Assembly: GCF_014654675.1 (NCBI RefSeq)
Contig: NZ_BNBC01000017.1
Coordinates: forward strand, 62,001 to 126,000
DNA length: 64,000 bases
Reading direction: 5' to 3'
DNA from: Streptomyces spiralis
GTDB lineage: Bacteria; Actinomycetota; Actinomycetes; Streptomycetales; Streptomycetaceae
Positions 45,869-52,917 of the stretch are shown piece after piece. The notes beneath the pieces were generated by a model that had not been told where the DNA came from, did no database searches, and saw only the letters and a program-made list of their open reading frames with translations. Position 1 is the first letter of the stretch; the number at the start of each line of letters is the position of its first letter. The translations under genes and the position numbers were made by a program.

Positions 45869-47050
45869 TCAGACGCCGTGCGAGCCGATCAGACGGTCCG
45901 CGAGCGCGATCGCCCGCTGCGCGGCCTCGGCGACCGCGAGACGGCTCAGGATCTCGTCGCGCTCGGCGAACAGGCCCTCGCGCTCGGCCAGCGCCTGCTC
46001 GTGCAGGTCGCCGCGTGCGAGGGTGTCGCCGCAGGCGATGACGACGTTCGGGCCCAGACCCCACACGATGGCGTTGACGGCCGCGCCGGCTGCCGCGAGC
46101 GGCTCCAGCTCGTTGAGCGCCCACACGTAGTCGGCGGGGTCGGCGTGCAGATGGCGCAGAGCCTGGGCGAGGGCGCGGAACATGCCGCCCGTGCCGCCGG
46201 CGGGCTCGTGGAACCTCAAGCCCTTCTCGGGCACCTCGTTGCCGAGGAGTATCGCAGCCATCATGTCGCACAGCTCCGGGGGCGTGTGGTACTCGCCCAG
46301 GCCCTGCTTCGCGCCGAGCGAGCGCAGAGAGGTGATCGTCCACGACATCACGTCGGTGTCGGAGCGGTGGTAGGGGTCGGGGTCGCCGGTCAGCTGCAGG
46401 ATGCCGTGGCGCAGCGCCGTCTCGGTCACCCGGCGTACCGCGTACGCCTTCTCCTCCACGCCCTCTTCGGTGAGCCAGCCCATCAGCGGCGCCATGCGGG
46501 CCCCGAGATCGGGGCGGTGGGCCCAGGTGTGGGCGTAGACCTCGCGGTAGCCCTGCAGCATCTCGAAGTCGCTGGCATTGCTGATGATGCGGGTGACGTC
46601 CCCGGTGTGGCCCTTGACGGGGAACAGGGCCAGGGCGCCGACGATGCTGACGGGGATGTCCATGCGGTAGCCGCCCCAGTTGGAGGCGTGCCAGGTCTCG
46701 GCGACGGCCTCACCGAGGCTCTGCCCGGCATCGCGCGGGTTGCCGATCAGCAGCGGCGCGATCCGGCGCGGCGCGGGAATGGGCGCCTTGACGGACGGCA
46801 GCTCGGGGCGTGGGTCGGTGAACAGGCCGTCCGGCTCCTCCTCGGCGACCACGACGGGGCGCGGGGCGGGCGCCGGTCGGACCGCGGGCGTGGGCGCGGC
46901 GGTGGGCTGGAGGGGGAGCTGCGCGGCCGGGCGGGGCGCGGGGCGAGGCGCCGGCGGGGCGGGGGTGGTGCGAGCCGGTCTGGGGCGGGCGGCGAACGTC
47001 GCTGGGACCTTAGTCTCCTCAGCGTCGGCGAACAGGTCGAGCTGGTCCAT
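45869..47050 (-). CDS. N6-adenine methylase-like protein lacking the catalytic motif
   Basis: 393 residues. A Pro/Ala-rich N-terminal third (about 20-85) leads to a domain resembling type I HsdM methylases: LGEYHTPPELCDMM then the SAM-binding EPAGGTGGMF. The catalytic NPPF/Y that should follow is not found; the protein continues LNELEPLAAAGAAVNAI and ends in a helical stretch. It may bind SAM or DNA without methylating, or work with a partner. ATG at 47050 follows GAAGGAG. Such proteins occur in actinophages. Confidence 0.78.
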   Translation of the reverse strand: MDQLDLFADAEETKVPATFAARPRPARTTPAPPAPRPAPRPAAQLPLQPTAAPTPAVRPAPAPRPVVVAEEEPDGLFTDPRPELPSVKAPIPAPRRIAPLLIGNPRDAGQSLGEAVAETWHASNWGGYRMDIPVSIVGALALFPVKGHTGDVTRIISNASDFEMLQGYREVYAHTWAHRPDLGARMAPLMGWLTEEGVEEKAYAVRRVTETALRHGILQLTGDPDPYHRSDTDVMSWTITSLRSLGAKQGLGEYHTPPELCDMMAAILLGNEVPEKGLRFHEPAGGTGGMFRALAQALRHLHADPADYVWALNELEPLAAAGAAVNAIVWGLGPNVVIACGDTLARGDLHEQALAEREGLFAERDEILSRLAVAEAAQRAIALADRLIGSHGV

Positions 47051-47142
47051 GGGGTGCTCCTTCAGGTGTGGGTATGAGGGCGCCCGCCGCCCGGGCCGCG
47101 GTCGGCCGGGTGGCGGGGCGCAGAAGAAGGGGTGGGAAAGGG

Positions 47143-47532
47143 TCAGTAGGCCCAGGAAATGGAGCGGATCTCTTCCCAGCCGTCGCTGCCGAGGACGAGG
47201 ATCTGCAGCCGGTCGGGGTACAGGACGTAGACGAACTCGGTGTGTCCGCTGGTCTCGTGGGTTGCCAGTTCGGTGGTGGCGGGACCGTTGAGGGGTGGGG
47301 CGTCGTGGCACAGGCACGTGCCGTCGCTGTCCGCGTCGGGGATGTCGACCCAGCCGCCGGGGTGCTCATCGATGAGCAGGCGGGTGGCGGCTTCGACGTC
47401 GCCGCCACATACGTGGTGGACGAGGCTACGAAGCAGGCTCGCGGCGGTGCCGGGTTCTCCGTCGTGCAGGACGATGCGCCCGGCGAAACCGCCGCCTTCG
47501 GTGGCTCGGGCGACAACTGCTTGAGTTCCCAT
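47143..47532 (-). CDS. Small phage protein of unknown function
   Basis: 129 residues, mixed alpha/beta, with a CLCHD element. ATG at 47532 follows CTTGGAG, a shortened form of the shared ribosome-site sequence. Family not recognised. Confidence 0.7.
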   Translation of the reverse strand: MGTQAVVARATEGGGFAGRIVLHDGEPGTAASLLRSLVHHVCGGDVEAATRLLIDEHPGGWVDIPDADSDGTCLCHDAPPLNGPATTELATHETSGHTEFVYVLYPDRLQILVLGSDGWEEIRSISWAY

Positions 47533-47602
47533 GGCTTCTCCAAGCATGGAAGGGGCCGGGCGCCCGCGGTGCGGGGCCCGGCCCTGTGGATGGGTGTGGG
47601 GG

Positions 47603-48166
47603 TCAGAGGTCGGAGACGTGGGCGGCGAGCGTGTTGACGAGCAGCCCCACGGCCTCGTCGTTGCGGCCGGTGGCGTCGAGCACGGCGTAGCGGTGCAGGG
47701 TCGCCTGCAGGGCGATCGGGAGCTCGGCGACGTACTGCTGGAACGTCAGGTCTCGCTGCTCGAAGGGGCGGTGGCGGTATCCGGAGGTCAGCGCGGCCAC
47801 GGCCAGCGCGCTGGCGTAGGCGCGGCAGCGGTGGGTGAGGTTGAGGTCCTGCGAGGCCGTCTCGATGGCGGCCGGGCCGTGCGGGGCGACGGCCGGGTGG
47901 GTGCGGCGGAGGGTGCGGCAGGCGCGCTGGCGGGCGCGCACCTCGCGGATGCGGTCGACGTCGTGCAGCTGGCGGGCGGTGCGCCGGGCCTCGCGGGCGC
48001 CGGCGGCGTCCACCACGTAGGAGGACAGGCAGTTCACCCACAGCTCGGAGCGCAGCTCGGCGTCGGCGTCGTCAGGCAGGGGCTCGACGGCGGTGATCTG
48101 CATCGCGTGCGGCTGTTCGGTGTAGACGACGAGCCAGCGGCGGCTGGCTTCGGCGGTGGCGGTCAT
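47603..48166 (-). CDS. Phage protein of unknown function
   Basis: 187 residues, mostly helical, rich in Arg and Ala (AREARRTARQLHDVDRIREV). It starts with ATG at 48166 after CCTCTTGGAG, with start repeat copy 3 at 21 bases. No domain recognised. Confidence 0.7.
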   Translation of the reverse strand: MTATAEASRRWLVVYTEQPHAMQITAVEPLPDDADAELRSELWVNCLSSYVVDAAGAREARRTARQLHDVDRIREVRARQRACRTLRRTHPAVAPHGPAAIETASQDLNLTHRCRAYASALAVAALTSGYRHRPFEQRDLTFQQYVAELPIALQATLHRYAVLDATGRNDEAVGLLVNTLAAHVSDL

Positions 48167-48186
48167 ACGGGTCTCCAAGAGGTCGT

Positions 48187-48206
48187 TCGAGTGGTGTGGC
48201 ACATCC
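48187..48206 (-). promoter_or_regulatory. Start-associated 20-bp repeat, copy 3
   Basis: Consensus form, 21 bases before the ATG at 48166. Confidence 0.75.
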
Positions 48207-48232
48207 GGCCGGGCCTGTGTGGGCCCGGCCGG
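48205..48232. terminator. 11-bp hairpin after the DUF3846 gene
   Basis: CCGGCCGGGCC and its complement around loop TGTGTG, 9 bases beyond the stop at 48241; its outer end shares two bases with start repeat copy 3. Confidence 0.65.
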
Positions 48233-48240
48233 AAGCTTCG

Positions 48241-48630
48241 TCAGGCGGTGGTGCTGTAGCGGGTGGCGAGGGCCTTCATCACCTTCGGCAGCACCTCGTG
48301 CAGGGCCTTGGGGATGTCGGTGTGGTGACGGGTGTCGTCCAGCGCGCCGATCAGGACGACCGGCCCGTACAGGCAGTACGGCAGCTGCTTCGTGTAGACG
48401 GCGCTGACGAGCGCGGTGGCGTACAGGTTCTCCTTCTTGCGGGCCTGCCCGTCGGAGTCGACGGCGATCGACAGGCGGCGGTTGCCGTCCGGGCGGGCGT
48501 AGTGGGCGATCTCCACCCAGCCGTCGACCTGCTCGCGCAGCTCCTCGAGGAAGCCCCACCCGAGGGGCAGTTGCAGGTCGGTGAGGGTGCCGTCGACGTC
48601 GAGGCGGACGGCGTGGATCGTCTTGCTCAT
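48241..48630 (-). CDS. DUF3846-like phage protein
   Basis: 129 residues. The LDVDGTLTDLQLP start, the central DGNRRLSIAVDSDG and the YCLYGPVVLIGA end resemble DUF3846, a small family common in phages and plasmids with an unknown role. ATG at 48630 follows AAGGAG. Confidence 0.65.
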   Translation of the reverse strand: MSKTIHAVRLDVDGTLTDLQLPLGWGFLEELREQVDGWVEIAHYARPDGNRRLSIAVDSDGQARKKENLYATALVSAVYTKQLPYCLYGPVVLIGALDDTRHHTDIPKALHEVLPKVMKALATRYSTTA

Positions 48631-48658
48631 CGCTTTCTCCTTGCTCTGGGTGGGCGGG

Positions 48659-49033
48659 TCAGAACGGGCGGAGCTGCAGGGCCAGCTCGGTGAGGAGCTG
48701 GCGGCCGATGTGCACCGCGTGGCCGGTGGAGAACTCGTCCCGCTCGGCGCGGGCGGCCAGCTCCACGAAGCACTTCAGGAGCACGTCGGGCATGCAGCTG
48801 ATCCAGGTGCGGTAGTCCTGGCCGTAGCCGGACATCCGCCAGGTGGCGGTCAGGGCCTGGTCGACGGTGATCGCGGCCTCGCCGGCGGCGCCGGTGTCGA
48901 GGCCGAACCGCTCGGCGAGGAGGTGCTGCAGGTGCGGGCCCTCGGTGAGGATGTCGGCGAGCCGGTCGGCGGTGTGGCCGGTGGTGAGGGCGTACGGCGC
49001 GGCGAGCGCGTCGGTGGTGGTGCTGCTGGTCAA
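48659..49033 (-). CDS. Phage protein of unknown function
   Basis: 124 residues, helical. TTG at 49033 is favoured because GGAGG of the extended CCTCTTGGAGG site lies 5 bases before it; an in-frame TTG at 49045 overlaps the site itself. Family not recognised. Confidence 0.65.
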   Translation of the reverse strand: MTSSTTTDALAAPYALTTGHTADRLADILTEGPHLQHLLAERFGLDTGAAGEAAITVDQALTATWRMSGYGQDYRTWISCMPDVLLKCFVELAARAERDEFSTGHAVHIGRQLLTELALQLRPF

Positions 49034-49070
49034 GGCTTCCTCCAAGAGGCCGTTTGTCGTGCGGGGATGG

Positions 49071-49105
49071 CACCGGCCGCCCGCCTGGCGGGCGGGCGGC
49101 CGGTG
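49071..49105. terminator. 15-bp perfect hairpin after the gene ending at 49116
   Basis: CACCGGCCGCCCGCC and its complement around loop TGGCG. Confidence 0.7.
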
Positions 49106-49115
49106 TGGGGGTGTG

Positions 49116-49391
49116 TCAGGCGAACCAGATGTCCGAGTACGCCGCCAGCCGCTCCAGGGCGGCGGTGCCGTTCTGGGAGCGGGTGTGGGTGAAGCTGGTG
49201 GTGTCGATCGGTCCGTGCTCCGGGTGGATCACCTGCAGGGTGACCTTGACCTCGTAGGTGGCGCCGGGCTCGGTGGTGATCTTCAGGACGGCCGGGTCGC
49301 CGGCGTAGCGGACAAAGAGGCTGTTGCCGATGGTGCGCACGACGGCTTCGTCTTCGCCGAAGCTCTCGCTGAACAGCGCCAGCAGGTTCAT
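49116..49391 (-). CDS. Small phage protein of unknown function
   Basis: 91 residues, probably beta-rich in the middle (ATYEVKVTLQVIHPEHG). ATG at 49391 follows CTCTTGGAGGA, with start repeat copy 4 at 26 bases. Family not recognised. Confidence 0.7.
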   Translation of the reverse strand: MNLLALFSESFGEDEAVVRTIGNSLFVRYAGDPAVLKITTEPGATYEVKVTLQVIHPEHGPIDTTSFTHTRSQNGTAALERLAAYSDIWFA

Positions 49392-49416
49392 GGACTCCTC
49401 CAAGAGGTCGAAACGG

Positions 49417-49436
49417 TCGAGTGGTGTGGCACATCC
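49417..49436 (-). promoter_or_regulatory. Start-associated 20-bp repeat, copy 4
   Basis: Consensus form, 26 bases before the ATG at 49391. Confidence 0.75.
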
Positions 49437-49437
49437 T

Positions 49438-49471
49438 GCCGCGGGCGGCGGAGTCGTCCGCCGCCCGCGGC
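49438..49471. terminator. 15-bp perfect hairpin after the tandem miniprotein
   Basis: GCCGCGGGCGGCGGA and its complement around loop GTCG, 5 bases beyond the stop at 49476. Confidence 0.7.
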
Positions 49472-49475
49472 GGGA

Positions 49476-49823
49476 TCAGAAGTCGGAGGTGACGGCGACC
49501 ACGCCGTCTCCGGTGGTGCTCAGCGTCGTCTCGCTGAGCTTGGAGTCGAAGGCCCAGACCTCGGCGATCACGTTGTCGCCCTCGTAACGCGACCTCACCT
49601 CCCAGCCGCACGGGCAGTTCGCGGAGCACTTCGTCTGCTGATCGTCCCCGACGTGCGGCGAGAACTCGGAGGTGACGGTGACCTCGCCGGTTCCGGCGGT
49701 GTTCAGCGTCGTCTCGCTCAGGTTGGCGCCGAAGGTCCAGAGCTCGGCGATCGCCGTGTCGCCCACCTCGCGCAGCCTCAGCTCCCAGCCGTCGCTGTGA
49801 ATCGAGTGCGTCTGCTCACTCAT
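49476..49823 (-). CDS. KLSETT miniprotein, tandem two-domain copy
   Basis: 115 residues made of two copies of the miniprotein domain: WELRLREVGDTAIAELWTFG/ANLSETTLNT and WEVRSRYEGDNVIAEVWAFD/SKLSETTLST, joined by a linker holding three Cys (CSANCPC). ATG at 49823 follows GAGGAG in the leader of promoter cassette 2. The duplication shows that the domain is a unit that can be copied. Confidence 0.78.
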   Translation of the reverse strand: MSEQTHSIHSDGWELRLREVGDTAIAELWTFGANLSETTLNTAGTGEVTVTSEFSPHVGDDQQTKCSANCPCGWEVRSRYEGDNVIAEVWAFDSKLSETTLSTTGDGVVAVTSDF

Positions 49824-49874
49824 ACGCGGTTCTCCTCGTGGTGTAGGCCGGGCTTCTCCCTGCCCATCCCTCTT

Positions 49875-49902
49875 ATTCTAGTGCCCTTCGGAGGGGGGGG
49901 CA
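49875..49902 (-). promoter_or_regulatory. Phage promoter cassette 2
   Basis: Minus strand TTGCCC, 16 bases, TAGAAT, then AAGAGGGATGG. The leader matches cassettes 1 and 3. It lies 10 bases inside the gap after the RuvC-like gene stop. Confidence 0.8.
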
Positions 49903-49911
49903 AGAATTTTT

Positions 49912-50541
49912 TCAGCGAAGCCCCAGGTCAGGAGGCTGCAGGCGCGGTGTGCGCTCGGGCCATGGCACCGCGTCCAGCGCGCGGCGGTGCGTGTCCGGCA
50001 CCACGGCCAGCGGCCAGCCGGCCCAGTGCAGGCCCATCGCGGCGAGGATCATCGCGTCCGCCCTGTCGTACTTGCCCGGCCCGTCGCAGTTGAGTCCGTA
50101 CCGCTCGGCGACCGCATCGCGCACCATGCCCTTGGCGATGCGGGCGCGCTTCTCCTTCGGGTAGTCCTTGGCCGGGTTGGCGCTGCCGGTGGCGTAGATG
50201 GTGCGGCCGTGCGGAGTGACGACCGCATACGGGATCTTCTGATCCCACAGGTCCTGCGTGAGGATCCACCACAGGCCCGCCAGCTCGTGATGCCCGGCCT
50301 GGCCGCCCTGCCCGTACGCCGCGCCCTCGATGACCACCAGGTCCGCCGCGCGGGTGCGCTCCGCTACCTCCTGGCGCAGCCACCCCAGCCGGTGGTGCCC
50401 CTTGCCCTTGCAGCGCAGGGCGTCGGCCCAACCGTCGCCGGCGATGCCTGTGCACGTCAGTGACGGGTCGATGCCGATCACCAGCGGGGGCGCCAGGCCC
50501 GGCGCTATCGCCGGGGTGGGCTCGAACAGGGCGGTCTGCAC
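49912..50541 (-). CDS. RuvC-like Holliday-junction resolvase
   Basis: 209 residues. RNase H fold with the first acidic residue in VIGIDPSLTCTGIA, a second in VVIEGAAYG, and the C-terminal acidic pair in YDRADAMILAA. This is the phage RuvC-like pattern for resolving branched DNA during replication or packaging. GTG at 50541 follows AGAAAGGA. Confidence 0.85.
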   Translation of the reverse strand: MQTALFEPTPAIAPGLAPPLVIGIDPSLTCTGIAGDGWADALRCKGKGHHRLGWLRQEVAERTRAADLVVIEGAAYGQGGQAGHHELAGLWWILTQDLWDQKIPYAVVTPHGRTIYATGSANPAKDYPKEKRARIAKGMVRDAVAERYGLNCDGPGKYDRADAMILAAMGLHWAGWPLAVVPDTHRRALDAVPWPERTPRLQPPDLGLR

Positions 50542-50572
50542 GAGCGGTCCTTTCTGCAGAAGGAGTTGGTGG

Positions 50573-50611
50573 GGGCCGCGCCCGCGGGGCTGGACACCGC
50601 GGGCGCGGCCC
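50573..50611. terminator. 15-bp perfect hairpin after the gene ending at 50622
   Basis: GGGCCGCGCCCGCGG and its complement with a 9-base loop. A close copy lies at 51121-51159. Confidence 0.7.
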
Positions 50612-50621
50612 GGTCTTGGGG

Positions 50622-51080
50622 CTAGTGCGGGTGCTGGGAGGGCTTCTCGCTGTCGGCGGCCAGCTCCTCCACCGCGGTGCGGGTGATGTGGGCGGTGATG
50701 CCGACGAGGGCGGTCACCGAGTGCGCGAAGTCCTTGGCGCTGGCGCGCATGGCCGCCAGGTACAGGGCCTGGCAGGTGTCCTGGTCGTCGTTGGCGAAGG
50801 CGGTGACGAACCGCATGGCGAAGGTGTGCGCCGGATGCTCGGGGCCCTCGGCCGGGTCCGGGGCGGCCAGCGCCCACAGGCCCAAGCGGCTGGGCTCGCC
50901 GAACAGGCGGATCAGGCTCTGCCGTGCGGCGTCGGCGACGCCGCAGCACACGCCGTACATCTGCTGGCCGTCGCACGCCTGGGCGATCTGGGCCAGCACG
51001 CTTGTGGCGTCGTCGTGTCGGCCGTTGACGGCGTGCTGCAGCATCTCGATGACCAGCTGGGCACGGCGGGGAGTGTCCAC
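50622..51080 (-). CDS. Helical phage protein of unknown function
   Basis: 152 residues, helical, with three Cys (ACDGQQMYGVCCGVADAA). GTG at 51080 lies after AAGGAG with longer than usual spacing. Family not recognised. Confidence 0.68.
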   Translation of the reverse strand: MDTPRRAQLVIEMLQHAVNGRHDDATSVLAQIAQACDGQQMYGVCCGVADAARQSLIRLFGEPSRLGLWALAAPDPAEGPEHPAHTFAMRFVTAFANDDQDTCQALYLAAMRASAKDFAHSVTALVGITAHITRTAVEELAADSEKPSQHPH

Positions 51081-51120
51081 GGACGCTCTGCTCCTTGGGG
51101 TTAAGGGTGGTTGGTGGTGG

Positions 51121-51159
51121 GGGCCGCGCCCGCAGGGGCTGTCACCGCGGGCGCGGCCC
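51121..51159. terminator. 13-bp perfect hairpin after the gene ending at 51174
   Basis: GGGCCGCGCCCGC and its complement; the arm sequence matches that of the hairpin at 50573-50611. Confidence 0.7.
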
Positions 51160-51173
51160 GGTCTTCGGGTGGG

Positions 51174-51716
51174 TCAGTCGGTCACGCGGTAGGGGTGGCC
51201 GACCTGGGGCTCGGGCCCGTCGACGCCGGCGTAGTGCGGGTGTCTGCAGTCGCGGCTCTGGTTGTGGACGCCGGGGTGGGCCTCGCACCGCACGCGGCCG
51301 GAGGGCGTCTCGGCCTCGTGGGCGGGCGGGAGCAGGCCCAGGCTCGCGGCCCAGGCGTGGCCGCCGGCGGCCCACGCCATCGCGTGCAGCGCCAGGCGCA
51401 TGTTGTGCTCGTCGAGGGTGTAGAGGTTGCCCAGGGACAGCACGTGCCGTCCGGTCAGCACGCAGGCCAGGCGCAGGACCTGCCACGCCTCGATGGTGCC
51501 GCTCAGCGTGCCGTCGCCGGCGTTCAGGCAGGCGGCGGCGACGAGCCGCCAGGCGACACGCGAGGAGCCCTCGCCGTCGTCGACGATGAGGCGGGCGCGC
51601 TGCAGCTCGGGCAGCCAGTGCCCGTGCGTGGCCAGCAGCCACACGGCGGACTCTTCCTGCCACGATCCGGCGGCGCGTTCTCCCAGGCGGGCGCAGAGGG
51701 CGTTGATCTGGTTCAC
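51174..51716 (-). CDS. Phage protein of unknown function
   Basis: 180 residues, helical in the first two thirds. The C-terminus has a Cys/His-containing segment (CEAHPGVHNQSRDCRHPHY) that could bind metal. GTG at 51716 follows CCTCTTGGAG. Confidence 0.68.
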   Translation of the reverse strand: MNQINALCARLGERAAGSWQEESAVWLLATHGHWLPELQRARLIVDDGEGSSRVAWRLVAAACLNAGDGTLSGTIEAWQVLRLACVLTGRHVLSLGNLYTLDEHNMRLALHAMAWAAGGHAWAASLGLLPPAHEAETPSGRVRCEAHPGVHNQSRDCRHPHYAGVDGPEPQVGHPYRVTD

Positions 51717-51743
51717 AGGGCTCTCCAAGAGGTGCGGGGTTGG

Positions 51744-51923
51744 TCAGGTGCGGGGCTTGGGGAGGTGGCCGACGTGCCAGCCGCGGCAGGTCCGGTTGCG
51801 GCACCGGTAGGTCGTCAGCCGCACCCCGCCTTTGGCGATGAGCCGCTGGCGGTGCTCCTCGGCCTGCTCTTCGGTGTCGTGGCGGCGCTTGCCGGTGCAG
51901 GCGCGGCCCTTGGTGCGGATCAC
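51744..51923 (-). CDS. Small basic Cys protein
   Basis: 59 residues, basic, with CTGKRRH and CRNRTCRGWH, a likely zinc site. GTG at 51923 overlaps the previous stop (GTGA), so translation is probably coupled. Confidence 0.7.
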   Translation of the reverse strand: MIRTKGRACTGKRRHDTEEQAEEHRQRLIAKGGVRLTTYRCRNRTCRGWHVGHLPKPRT

Positions 51924-52429
51924 TGGACGGCCGCCGGGGCGGTATCTGAGGCGAGGCAGCCGGGGCAGCGCAGGCCGGGCACCTCCCACTGGGCGGGGTC
52001 GGCGACGCCGATGATGAAGCCGCCGCAGGCGGCGATCACGCCGTCCTTGGTGCTGTCCCGCTTGTGGACGCCGCCGCCGGTGGTGGCCCGCCACACCCAC
52101 TCGCCGCGCAGGCTCACGCAGGTCACCTCGACGGGGGTGTTGCCGATGCGGCCGGTGGCGGTGTGGGACAGCTCGCCGGGCCGGCTGGTTGTCTTCGGCG
52201 CGCTGTACTCGGTGGCCTGGATGGCTTCCGCCCACTGCTCGAACACGTCGGCGCTGGGGTGGTACAGGAACACGCGCAGGCCGAGCGGGTCGTCGCCGGT
52301 GGCGACGCCGAGGTGGTCGACTTCGATGCTGTCGGCGGTCAGGCCGGGGTGGGAGCTGGCCAGGACCGCGCCGGCGATCATCGGCTGCAGGACCTGCCGC
52401 AGCGGGCGGGCGGTGGTCGGGTGGGGCAT
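51920..52429 (-). CDS. Phage protein of unknown function
   Basis: 169 residues, alpha/beta, ending with a CPGC pair. ATG at 52429 follows CTTGGAGG. Family not recognised; its stop overlaps the next start. Confidence 0.68.
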   Translation of the reverse strand: MPHPTTARPLRQVLQPMIAGAVLASSHPGLTADSIEVDHLGVATGDDPLGLRVFLYHPSADVFEQWAEAIQATEYSAPKTTSRPGELSHTATGRIGNTPVEVTCVSLRGEWVWRATTGGGVHKRDSTKDGVIAACGGFIIGVADPAQWEVPGLRCPGCLASDTAPAAVQ

Positions 52430-52485
52430 CGTTCCTCCAAGGGCTTGGTGGGGCCCGCCCCCGGGCGGGGGCGGGCAGGGGCGGG

Positions 52486-52917
52486 TCAGGCGAAGTCGAG
52501 CTGCAGTTGCTTGGGCTGCTTGGCTTTCTGGGCTTTGCGGCGGGCGGCCATCTCGCGCTCCGCCTGCCGGCAGGACGGGCAGACGCGTTCGCCGTGGCGC
52601 TTGTGGTCCTGGGCTCCGGCCTCCGTGCCGCAGGAGGCGCGCAGTTTCGGCTCGGTCAGCTCGTCCTCGAACACGTCGTCGAGGGCGGCGATGACCAGGC
52701 CGCCCCACCACAGGCGCCCGCCGGCGATGCCGTCGAAGCGGGCCTGGGCGGGCTTGACCGTGGCGATGCACACGGCGCGGAACGGGCACGGCCCGCACGT
52801 GGCGAGCAGCGGCCCGCACAGGCGCCTGAGGTCGGCTTCGCTGGCGAAGTCGTCCTCGCTGGGCGTGAATCCGTGCTCGTCGCGGCAGGGCGCGTCGAGG
52901 GTCCAGTCGCGGCTCAC
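52486..52917 (-). CDS. WhiB-like iron-sulfur regulator
   Basis: 143 residues. Four Cys fit the WhiB cluster: one in PCRDEHG and the CxxCxxxxxC group TCGPCPFRAVC. The LWWGG element replaces the usual GVWGG turn. An extra CPSC pair and a Lys/Gln-rich tail follow. WhiB-like proteins sense redox state through 4Fe-4S and bind sigma factors; phage copies can interfere with host WhiB2. GTG at 52917 overlaps the methylase stop (GTGA). Confidence 0.85.
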   Translation of the reverse strand: MSRDWTLDAPCRDEHGFTPSEDDFASEADLRRLCGPLLATCGPCPFRAVCIATVKPAQARFDGIAGGRLWWGGLVIAALDDVFEDELTEPKLRASCGTEAGAQDHKRHGERVCPSCRQAEREMAARRKAQKAKQPKQLQLDFA

